Shown piece after piece: positions 1 through 5,039 of a stretch of DNA of 8,569 bases; within the stretch, counting starts at the first letter, position 1, and each line of letters begins with the position of its first letter. Source of the DNA: a candidate division FCPU426 bacterium (GTDB lineage Bacteria > Oederibacteriota > PGYV01 > Palsa-1178); NCBI GenBank assembly GCA_003167475.1, contig PMTB01000137.1, positions 7,144 to 15,712 on the forward strand. Reading direction: 5' to 3'. Both the position numbers and the translations under genes were made by a program. Under the pieces are notes generated by a model. The model worked only from the letters and a program-made list of their open reading frames with translations. It searched no databases and had not been told where the DNA came from.

Positions 1-123
1 AGCCAAGAGACAAAAGTTAAGTTAAAAACAAGTTAAGCAAGTTGATAAGTTTCACAAAACCAAGCCTGACAACGGAACCTTTGCAACTTAAACCCTTAAA
101 TACTTTACTTTTGTCTCTTGGCT
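1..123. repeat. Inverted-repeat (foldback) sequence at left edge
   Basis: Bases 1-22 and 102-123 are inverted copies of one another, matching at 21 of 22 positions; the outer 17 bp (1-17 and 107-123) match perfectly. The interior is AT-rich with several spaced AACTT/AAGTT words and no plausible gene. The element ends 17 bp past the stop of the histidine kinase gene. It could be a small foldback repeat or MITE-like remnant, or a long stem in the 3' region of the kinase transcript. Because the window begins exactly at the outer arm, its true left boundary is unknown. There is no T-tract that would make it a classic terminator. Confidence 0.55.
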
Positions 124-140
124 TTTGGCTGGCATCCAAC

Positions 141-1535
141 TTAAAGTGTTATTTTCACTTCCGTCCCCTTGCCAACTTCGCTCTCCACCGTTATCTCTCC
201 CCTGTGTATCTCCTTTATTATCCTGTATGAAATAGCCAGACCCAGCCCCGTGCCTTCTTTCCTGCCCGTAAAGAACGGCTGGAATATCTTCGCTTTCATG
301 GACGCATCCATGCCTTTACCGTTGTCTTTCACTATGATGACGGTTTTATCCGCGTCATGCGCCACATAGAGGTCCACCGTGCCCTGCGGCTTGTCCAGCG
401 CCTGCCAGGAGTTGATGATTATATTGTACAGGGCCTTTTTTAAAAGGTAAAGGTCGGCCTTTATCTTCGCACCGTGCTGTTCGTAGTGTTTCACCACCGC
501 CGGCCTTGCTTCCTTCGGGAGTTCTTCCACGACGCTGTCAAGCATCCTGGATATCTCCTCGTCCTGCATGTCGGGGGTGAACTCCTTTGTGTAGGCCAGG
601 AAGTTATTCAGGAACTCGCTCATCTTGGTGCAGTTTTTCACTATGTCGGCTGAGAATTTTATCACCTTTTCATCGGTTGTTTTTTCATTGATCAGTTCGG
701 CATATCCCGATATGGCGCCGAGCGAGTTCCTTATTTCGTGGGCCACACCGGCCGAGAACTCTCCCACAGTCGCCATTTTTTCCCTGTTTAAAATATAATC
801 TTCCAGTTCCTTTTTCATGGAATCCAGGGTCCCGGCAAGGACGGTTATCTCCTCATCGCCTGTTATCTTTATGTCCTCCCTGAAGTTCCTTTTCGCTATC
901 TGCTCCGCCTTCTTTTTCAGGGCCTCAAGCTTCCTTGTGATGCCGCGGGAGAGCAGTATGGAAAGCGCTGCGGCTATGGCAAAACTTATAAGGCCTATAA
1001 CTCCCAGTGTGTTTCCGTACTGGTTTAAGTACCGAATATACGCGACAGACGCTTCAACGGCCACCACGTACTGCACTTCGTCTTCGCTCTCCACAGGCAC
1101 GTAACTTGTCTTATAATACATGCCTTCCGCCCCTTTATAAAGCGGGGACGACGCGTTCTCCCCCTCAAAAGCCTTCTCTATCTCATAATGGTCGAGGTTC
1201 ACGAAGAATTTTTCGTTGGATTCAAGCGTTGAGAGTATTATTTTCCTATCGGGACCGATTATAAGTATATCCCTGACCTCGGTTATATCCTTAAGCTTCC
1301 TGAGTTTTTCCCTGTAGTTATCATAAATTTTCCCTTTGAGTTTGAGGTATTTCAGTTCCGAAGATACGGCCGACTGGGCAATTATCTCACCGGCTGTTAT
1401 GAGGCGGTTTTCCATCTCGGTTTCAAGATTGGTGCGGATCATATTGTAAGTGATGGCGCCGTAAATGGTAATGACTATGGCGGAAGCAAGTATGAAGTAT
1501 AAAAGCACTCTTGTACGCAGGGTCTTTATTATCAT
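141..1535 (-). CDS. Membrane sensor histidine kinase (HAMP, HisKA, HATPase_c)
   Basis: This is a two-component sensor kinase of 464 residues. It would autophosphorylate on a histidine and pass the phosphate to a response regulator not present here. Visible order: TM1 at about 11-30; an extracytoplasmic sensor region of about 145 residues; TM2 at about 175-196; a HAMP-like linker at about 197-250; and the H-box with H266 in the HEIRNS motif. After that come the N-box (N371, N375), the G1 box DNGKGM (404-409), an F-box around 418-422 and the G2 box GTGLGL (428-433). The GEFSAGVAHEIRN context resembles NtrB/AtoS-type kinases, whose usual partners are sigma-54 activators; that partner is inferred. 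The ATG at 1535 has AAGGAG about 5 nt upstream, which fixes the start. The sensor domain is not a family I can name. All catalytic motifs are intact. Confidence 0.93.
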   Translation of the reverse strand: MIIKTLRTRVLLYFILASAIVITIYGAITYNMIRTNLETEMENRLITAGEIIAQSAVSSELKYLKLKGKIYDNYREKLRKLKDITEVRDILIIGPDRKIILSTLESNEKFFVNLDHYEIEKAFEGENASSPLYKGAEGMYYKTSYVPVESEDEVQYVVAVEASVAYIRYLNQYGNTLGVIGLISFAIAAALSILLSRGITRKLEALKKKAEQIAKRNFREDIKITGDEEITVLAGTLDSMKKELEDYILNREKMATVGEFSAGVAHEIRNSLGAISGYAELINEKTTDEKVIKFSADIVKNCTKMSEFLNNFLAYTKEFTPDMQDEEISRMLDSVVEELPKEARPAVVKHYEQHGAKIKADLYLLKKALYNIIINSWQALDKPQGTVDLYVAHDADKTVIIVKDNGKGMDASMKAKIFQPFFTGRKEGTGLGLAISYRIIKEIHRGEITVESEVGKGTEVKITL

Positions 1536-1589
1536 TAACGCTCCTTGAACCGGAATAAAGCACTTTCGCTTATTATATCATTAATTTCT

Positions 1590-1598
1590 ATTATAACA
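1590..1598 (-). promoter_or_regulatory. Probable extended -10 promoter for the histidine kinase
   Basis: The minus strand reads TGTTATAAT at 1598-1590, a TGn-TATAAT extended -10 with no good -35. A second TATAAT lies nearer the gene at 1577-1572, also without a convincing -35. Either would give the kinase its own transcript after uvrC, with a 5' leader of a few dozen bases. Confidence 0.4.
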
Positions 1599-1611
1599 GG
1601 TTTTGTTTTTT

Positions 1612-1651
1612 CCGCCGTCCGCGGTGAGAGGGAGCAAGCCCCCTCTCTACA
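1612..1651 (-). repeat. GC-rich hairpin repeat overlapping the uvrC stop codon
   Basis: The 7-bp arms GAGAGGG (1626-1632) and CCCTCTC (1641-1647) form a hairpin directly at the end of uvrC, followed in the minus direction by a second self-complementary GC-rich word (1624-1612). The TAG stop of uvrC (1649-1647) lies inside the left edge of this unit. No T-tract follows, so it is not a standard terminator. The first 13 bases of the unit read in the minus direction, TGTAGAGAGGGGG, reappear at 8550-8562 on the plus strand at the right edge of the window. That suggests a dispersed intergenic repeat. Confidence 0.5.
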
Positions 1652-3431
1652 AATTCTTTTTAAACGTCTTCAATATAACTTCCTTCTGTTTCTTGTTCAA
1701 AAAATCCGCCCTTTTGTCCCCGGATTCTATGGCCTTTGCCAGCTCCTCCATATCCTTAAACTCGTTGTAAATGCGGTACTTCGTCTTTTCCCCAACGCCC
1801 TTTATCTCGTCGAAAACCGACTTTTTCAGTTTTTTATTCGCCAGCGTCGTGCGGAACGCGTTGGCGAACCTGTGTGCCTCGTCGCGCACCCTCATTAAAA
1901 GGAACCTTCCTTTTTCCTTTATCGGAACCGGATGATTTTCGTATGGCCTGAAAACCTGTTCTTCCTGCTTTGCCAGCCCTATCACGTATATATCCACGCC
2001 CACCCTTTTTAAGGCTTCTTTCGCGGCATTGACCTGTCCTATGCCGCCGTCTATTAGTATAAGGTCCGGGAAATATTCCCCCTCTTCCTTGAGCCTCGAG
2101 TACCTGCGCTCGACCACCTCGTCTATGGACGCGTAATCGTCTATCTGGCCGACCGTCTTTATATGGAAATGCCTGTAATTTTTTTTGTCAGGCTCGCCGT
2201 TCTTGAACACCACAAGCGACCCGACCATCTCGGCCCCCGCGGAATGCGATATGTCTATGCCCTCTATGCATTCGGGCATGTATTCTATGCCGAGTGATTC
2301 CTTCAATTCCTCCATTTGTATCAGGTATTCCCGCTTTATGCTTGTCTTTTTTTCCTCGAACTTTTCCTCGGAGTTCGCCTTTTCCGCGAGATTTTCATCC
2401 ACAAGGTTGAGCAGCGGGGTCGCCTTTTCGAATACCACCTTTATATTCTTTCCTTTGAATATGTAGTTTTCAAGTATGGAAGGGTCGACTGAATTCTCCG
2501 GCAGAATGACCTCGTCGGCTATGGAAATGTTCCTTCCATAATACTGGGCGAGGTAAAGTTCGAGCGGGTTCTCATTCTCGGGTATGTCCTTGAATATATT
2601 GATGGTCTTGCCGGTGAGCCTTCCTCTTCGTATGTTGAACACGCCGAAGTAATAGGCGCGGTTCTTATAGATGAAACTGACGACGTCGGTGTTCTTCTCC
2701 TCGCGCAGCACCATTTTCTGCTCCGTCATTATCTCCTCGACCGACCTGATGGCGTCGCGCGCCTCGGCCGCTTTCTCGTATTTCTTCGCTTCGGAATATT
2801 CCTGCATCTGCTTTTTCAGTTCCTTTATCACAGGCGCGTATTCACCATCGAGGAATGATTTGACCTTCTGGATGGATTCCGAATAGGCCCCGTCGCCGAC
2901 GAACCTGACGCAGGGCGCGGCGCACAGCCCGGTGTCATAGTATATGCACGGCCTGTTCAGGGGTTTTCCCGAAAGGTCCAGCGTACACTGCCTGACCTTA
3001 AAAATCTTGTAAATCATGTTCATGACTTTTTTAGCGTCAACAGCGAAGTACGGCCCGAAGTACAGTATGGATTTGTCCTTTGTGTTGCGCGTGGTGTAAA
3101 CCCCGGGGTATTTGTCCCTGATGTTTATCATTATATATGGATAAGACTTGTCGTCCTTGAGGAGGATATTGTATTTGGGTTTGTGTTCCTTAATGAGGGT
3201 GTTTTCAAGGATAAAGGCTTCAAGTTCGTTGTTTGTGACTATGAAATCAATGTCCGCTATTTTCCCGGCAAGCTGTTCCGTCTTTACGTCCTTCTTGCCC
3301 CCGCCAAAATATGATTTAACCCGGTTCTTAAGCACCTTGGCTTTGCCCACGTAAATAACGGTCCCGGAAGAATCCCGGTATATGTAAACGCCGGGCTTTT
3401 CAGGAAGGGAATTTATTTTGTCCTTATCCAT
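1647..3431 (-). CDS. uvrC: Excinuclease ABC subunit C (UvrC)
   Basis: UvrC makes both incisions around a DNA lesion once UvrA and UvrB have loaded. The protein is 594 residues, normal for the family. The N-terminal GIY-YIG nuclease starts at PGVYIY (13-18) with YVGKAK (27-32) and a catalytic glutamate at E76. Four cysteines (C149, C162, C170, C174) fit the conserved UvrC cluster reported to bind Fe-S. A UVR (UvrB-binding) motif spans about 200-235. The C-terminal RNase H-like nuclease shows GIDISH (D393), LIDGG (D461) and RDEAHRF (H520). A helix-hairpin-helix follows at about 540-575. I start at the ATG at 3431 because AGGTGG precedes it at good spacing; the upstream in-frame ATG at 3479 has no such site. 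The stop falls inside a hairpin repeat. No partner uvrA or uvrB is in the window. Confidence 0.98.
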   Translation of the reverse strand: MDKDKINSLPEKPGVYIYRDSSGTVIYVGKAKVLKNRVKSYFGGGKKDVKTEQLAGKIADIDFIVTNNELEAFILENTLIKEHKPKYNILLKDDKSYPYIMINIRDKYPGVYTTRNTKDKSILYFGPYFAVDAKKVMNMIYKIFKVRQCTLDLSGKPLNRPCIYYDTGLCAAPCVRFVGDGAYSESIQKVKSFLDGEYAPVIKELKKQMQEYSEAKKYEKAAEARDAIRSVEEIMTEQKMVLREEKNTDVVSFIYKNRAYYFGVFNIRRGRLTGKTINIFKDIPENENPLELYLAQYYGRNISIADEVILPENSVDPSILENYIFKGKNIKVVFEKATPLLNLVDENLAEKANSEEKFEEKKTSIKREYLIQMEELKESLGIEYMPECIEGIDISHSAGAEMVGSLVVFKNGEPDKKNYRHFHIKTVGQIDDYASIDEVVERRYSRLKEEGEYFPDLILIDGGIGQVNAAKEALKRVGVDIYVIGLAKQEEQVFRPYENHPVPIKEKGRFLLMRVRDEAHRFANAFRTTLANKKLKKSVFDEIKGVGEKTKYRIYNEFKDMEELAKAIESGDKRADFLNKKQKEVILKTFKKNL

Positions 3432-3462
3432 GTTACCACCTGGGCCGCGCCCGTTTTGCACT

Positions 3463-3468
3463 ATTATA
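3463..3468 (-). promoter_or_regulatory. Possible -10 element for uvrC
   Basis: TATAAT on the minus strand (3468-3463) lies about 32 bp upstream of the uvrC ATG, giving a plausible leader of about 25 nt that contains the AGGTGG ribosome site. I see no good -35 at 16-18 bp. No LexA-type box is evident. Confidence 0.35.
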
Positions 3469-3485
3469 ATTAAGAGCAACCCACA

Positions 3486-3512
3486 CTCTTCTACTCTCTA
3501 CTATCTACTTTC
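3486..3512. repeat. Low-complexity CTACT/AGTAG tract
   Basis: The intergenic stretch between uvrC and the HPr-like gene consists largely of imperfect reiterations of CTACT/CTATC, read as AGTAGA/GATAGT on the minus strand. It has no coding sense and no hairpin with a T-tract. It may be a decayed short tandem repeat. Confidence 0.35.
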
Positions 3513-3526
3513 TCGAGTATTTGACC

Positions 3527-3820
3527 TTATGCCAGGTACGCCTTCACCGACCCCATCACTTCTTCCGCTATCTTCTGCCCTTCCTCTTCGGTCTCGTAAC
3601 CCGTCACCTGCACGCGCAGTGTGAATATCGTGGGGATGCTTGTCAGGTTTACCATAAGCCCCATGGCGCCCTTTGTTGTTTCCTCGCCGTTAAAAAAGAT
3701 CTTTACCTGCCTTCTTTTCTTTTCATACGCGTCCACTTTCTTGGCAAGGGCGGCGCAGAATTTCATGGGGTCGGCCAGCGACACTGTCTTTTCTGCCTGC
3801 GGTACTGTGTGTGTGCTCAT
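3527..3820 (-). CDS. Small HPr-like protein lacking the phospho-histidine
   Basis: This is a 97-residue soluble protein. The pattern resembles an HPr/PtsH fold: an early strand (about 11-15), a long amphipathic helix (about 19-35), a strand VKIFFNG (39-45), then KGAMGLM (50-56) where HPr has the K-S-I-M-G-V-M segment, a strand (65-73) and a C-terminal helix (77-95). In HPr the phosphorylated histidine sits in a G-[IL]-H-A-R-P motif; here that place reads LADPM. The regulatory serine of KSIMG is glycine. If it is an HPr relative it cannot act as a normal phosphocarrier. The first helix region is about six residues longer than in HPr, so homology is uncertain. The ATG at 3820 has AGGAG at good spacing; the ATG at 3850 overlaps the upstream stop (ATGA) but lacks a ribosome site. 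It is probably cotranscribed with the upstream membrane protein, 26 bp away. Confidence 0.75.
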   Translation of the reverse strand: MSTHTVPQAEKTVSLADPMKFCAALAKKVDAYEKKRRQVKIFFNGEETTKGAMGLMVNLTSIPTIFTLRVQVTGYETEEEGQKIAEEVMGSVKAYLA

Positions 3821-3846
3821 TTTTTCTCCTTTTTTTAAAGCCTGTT

Positions 3847-4404
3847 TCATCCAAATATATTTTCCGGCAGCGCCTTTTTCAGTTCTTCAATGACCGCTTC
3901 CGCGTCTTTATTGTCCGTGCTCAGGCAAAACCTGTTTATTTTTCCCCGGTAATTGAAATCGATAAGCCCCATACCCGCGGAGCTTTTCCTGCCGGTATTT
4001 TGGCCTGCCCTGGCGTCAAAGAGGCCTTTTCCTGTTGTCATATTCATCCGCATGCCGCTTATCAGCGCTATCTCAAATGACCTGTTCCATCCGGCGCCTA
4101 AAATCTCGTTCCTGACCTTCATCATCCCAAGGCCGGCGGTTATAATTTCCCTTCCTGTCAATCCCCAGTAAAGTATTGACGCGGGAAGCAGGGACACAGC
4201 CGCCCAGGCCAGCCACACCGCGGTCAACGGCGGAAAAGAATTTCCGGAAAGCCTGATTATATGGGACGTGGCCGCTATTGCGCCGTAAGTCATGGCAACC
4301 AGCCATAAGGACAAAAATACCGCAAAAAGCCCCAGGTTCCCGGATTTGACCGTTATTTTAAGCCCGTCAGGGGTCATGCTTGAAACAACATTGTTCTTCA
4401 TCAT
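3847..4404 (-). CDS. Two-TM membrane protein with PH-like C-terminal domain
   Basis: This protein of 185 residues is of unknown function. After a short polar N-terminus there are two hydrophobic helices (about 24-46 and 58-80). A cytoplasmic C-terminal part of about 100 residues starts at GREIITAG and ends with GLIDFNYRGKINRF and a helix AEAVIEELKKAL. This pattern resembles bacterial PH-like (bPH/YcxB-type) domains attached to a TM pair. That is recognition by pattern, not a confirmed family match. The open frame extends to a TTG at 4452, but that codon lies at the predicted transcription start, so I use the ATG at 4404 (a second ATG follows at 4401). There is no ribosome site beside it: GGAGGAG lies about 28 bp upstream, ahead of a short overlapping leader ORF, which suggests coupled translation. 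Confidence 0.75.
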   Translation of the reverse strand: MMKNNVVSSMTPDGLKITVKSGNLGLFAVFLSLWLVAMTYGAIAATSHIIRLSGNSFPPLTAVWLAWAAVSLLPASILYWGLTGREIITAGLGMMKVRNEILGAGWNRSFEIALISGMRMNMTTGKGLFDARAGQNTGRKSSAGMGLIDFNYRGKINRFCLSTDNKDAEAVIEELKKALPENIFG

Positions 4405-4430
4405 CAGTATTTCGTTGTCATCCCGGGCAT
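4404..4430 (-). other. Possible 8-codon leader ORF, translationally coupled
   Basis: ATG at 4430 opens a frame for MPGMTTKY and stops at TGA (4406-4404), whose last base is the A of the ATG starting the PH-like membrane protein (TGATG overlap). GGAGGAG at 4439-4433 is the only strong ribosome site in this leader. It sits close to the 4430 ATG, or about 11 nt from the internal ATG at 4421. No runs of one amino acid codon suggest attenuation. It may simply deliver ribosomes to the next start. Confidence 0.35.
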
Positions 4431-4438
4431 CACTCCTC

Positions 4439-4457
4439 CATGTTTGTTTCAAACATG
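4439..4457. promoter_or_regulatory. Palindromic operator-like site at a promoter start point
   Basis: CATGTTTG-TTT-CAAACATG is a perfect palindrome with 8-bp arms and a 3-bp centre. It covers the predicted transcription start of the leftward (minus-strand) promoter, where a bound repressor would block initiation. It also overlaps the start of the GGAGGAG site by one base, so as RNA it would form a 5'-terminal hairpin beside the ribosome site. DNA operator and mRNA hairpin are both possible. Confidence 0.5.
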
Positions 4458-4460
4458 TAT

Positions 4461-4489
4461 ATTATAGATTAAATATACCGCTGTTTCAA
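4461..4489 (-). promoter_or_regulatory. Strong sigma-70-type promoter for the PH-like/HPr-like operon
   Basis: TTGAAA (4489-4484) and TATAAT (4466-4461) are separated by exactly 17 bp on the minus strand. Transcription should start near 4454, inside the palindrome. This placement is why the TTG at 4452 is an unlikely start codon. Confidence 0.7.
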
Positions 4490-4523
4490 TACGTTTTTAC
4501 TGTAAAAAGAATTGGAAAATACG

Positions 4524-4552
4524 TTTCATTTTTTATTTTTATACGGTATAAT
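4524..4552 (+). promoter_or_regulatory. Probable promoter of the 59-residue protein gene
   Basis: TATAAT at 4547-4552 is a consensus -10. The hexamer 17 bp upstream (TTTCAT, 4524-4529) is a weak -35. The start point would be near 4559, with AAAGGAGG (4567-4574) and ATG 4581 just downstream. This gives a very short leader. Confidence 0.5.
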
Positions 4553-4580
4553 TGTAAAACAAAGCAAAAGGAGGTGTTTT

Positions 4581-4760
4581 ATGGCTGAAGAAAAAAAGAT
4601 CGAGATAAAGGCCGATGCCGCAGGCGAGATCAAGGTCCCGGAAAAGAAACCCGTATTCAAGCAGGAAAAACCGTGGGAACATTTTAAGAATAAACAAAAC
4701 GGTAAAAACTTCAAATCGCACGGAACCACCAACATGAACAGAAGGACGGGCGGAGGATAG
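4581..4760 (+). CDS. Small lysine-rich hypothetical protein (59 aa)
   Basis: I do not recognise this protein. The first half is charged (MAEEKKIEIKADAAGE, then KVPEKK); the second half is basic and rich in Lys, Asn, Gly and Arg, ending RRTGGG. There is no membrane segment, cysteine pair or known motif, and it is probably disordered. It could be a nucleic-acid- or ribosome-associated protein, but that is speculation from composition alone. Expression signals are unusually good for so short a frame: a consensus -10, the near-perfect AAAGGAGG six bases before the ATG, and a strong intrinsic terminator 24 bp after the stop. Together these make it a real, probably well-expressed monocistronic gene. 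It is divergent from the PH-like operon and convergent with the helicase gene. Confidence 0.8.
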   Translation: MAEEKKIEIKADAAGEIKVPEKKPVFKQEKPWEHFKNKQNGKNFKSHGTTNMNRRTGGG

Positions 4761-4784
4761 GTTTTACAACACATATGAAAAAAG

Positions 4785-4808
4785 GCGGCCAAAAGGCCGC
4801 TTTTTTTT
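4785..4808 (+). terminator. Intrinsic terminator of the 59-aa protein gene
   Basis: GCGGCC-AAAA-GGCCGC is a perfect 6-bp GC stem with a four-base loop (4785-4800), followed by eight T. A run of A before the stem may let it work on the other strand too. Confidence 0.92.
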
Positions 4809-4811
4809 GTC

Positions 4812-4964
4812 TGTCATTGCGAGGAGTCGACTTTGTACTACGACGACGAAGCAATCTCTGTTTCTTGATAAGCCTTCGAAATTATGCCGGTATGAACCAA
4901 AAGCTTATCATAAAACAGAGATTGCTTCGTCGCCAAAATACAGGGACGGCTCCTCGCAATGACA
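4812..4964. repeat. Foldback (MITE/REP-like) intergenic element
   Basis: A nearly full-length inverted repeat of 153 bp. The outer arms are 15/15 (TGTCATTGCGAGGAG at 4812-4826 with its complement at 4950-4964). The middle arms are 20/20 (4844-4863 with 4913-4932, containing GAAGCAATCTCTG). Inner arms are 8/8 (TGATAAGC at 4866-4873 with 4903-4910). Unpaired stretches separate the arms and the apex is about 30 bases. It encodes nothing. The TCATTGCGAGGAG and GAAGCAATCTC words resemble dispersed palindromic repeats I recall from many bacterial genomes, but I cannot confirm this here. It sits exactly between two terminators, where insertion would be harmless. Confidence 0.8.
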
Positions 4965-4972
4965 ACTAAAAT

Positions 4973-5005
4973 AAAAAAAAGGCAGCCCTAAAGGCTGCCT
5001 TTTTT
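4973..5005. terminator. Bidirectional terminator after the DEAD-box helicase gene
   Basis: GGCAGCC (4981-4987) pairs with GGCTGCC (4993-4999) around a five-base loop. Read on the minus strand it is followed by eight T (complement of 4973-4980), ending the helicase transcript 40 bp past its stop. Read on the plus strand it is followed by six T, so it can also stop read-through from the left. Confidence 0.9.
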
Positions 5006-5039
5006 ATTTTCAAGCTCAAAACTTCAAACTTTCTTTATC

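Noticed and set aside
1626..1647. Intrinsic terminator at the end of uvrC
   Set aside because: The stem is good but no T-run follows in the minus direction; it is better described as a hairpin repeat.
3521..3838. 105-codon plus-strand frame opposite the HPr-like gene
   Set aside because: The minus-strand frame has a clear AGGAG site and a sensible globular protein pattern; the plus-strand product is Phe/Cys/His-rich and resembles no protein pattern I know.
4405..4452. TTG start extending the PH-like membrane protein by 16 residues
   Set aside because: The TTG would be almost at the 5' end of the predicted mRNA and has no ribosome site; the extension would also translate through the palindrome and GGAGGAG.
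4812..4964. CRISPR-like or tRNA-like structure
   Set aside because: The repeats are inverted, not direct and evenly spaced, and no cloverleaf or anticodon arm can be drawn.
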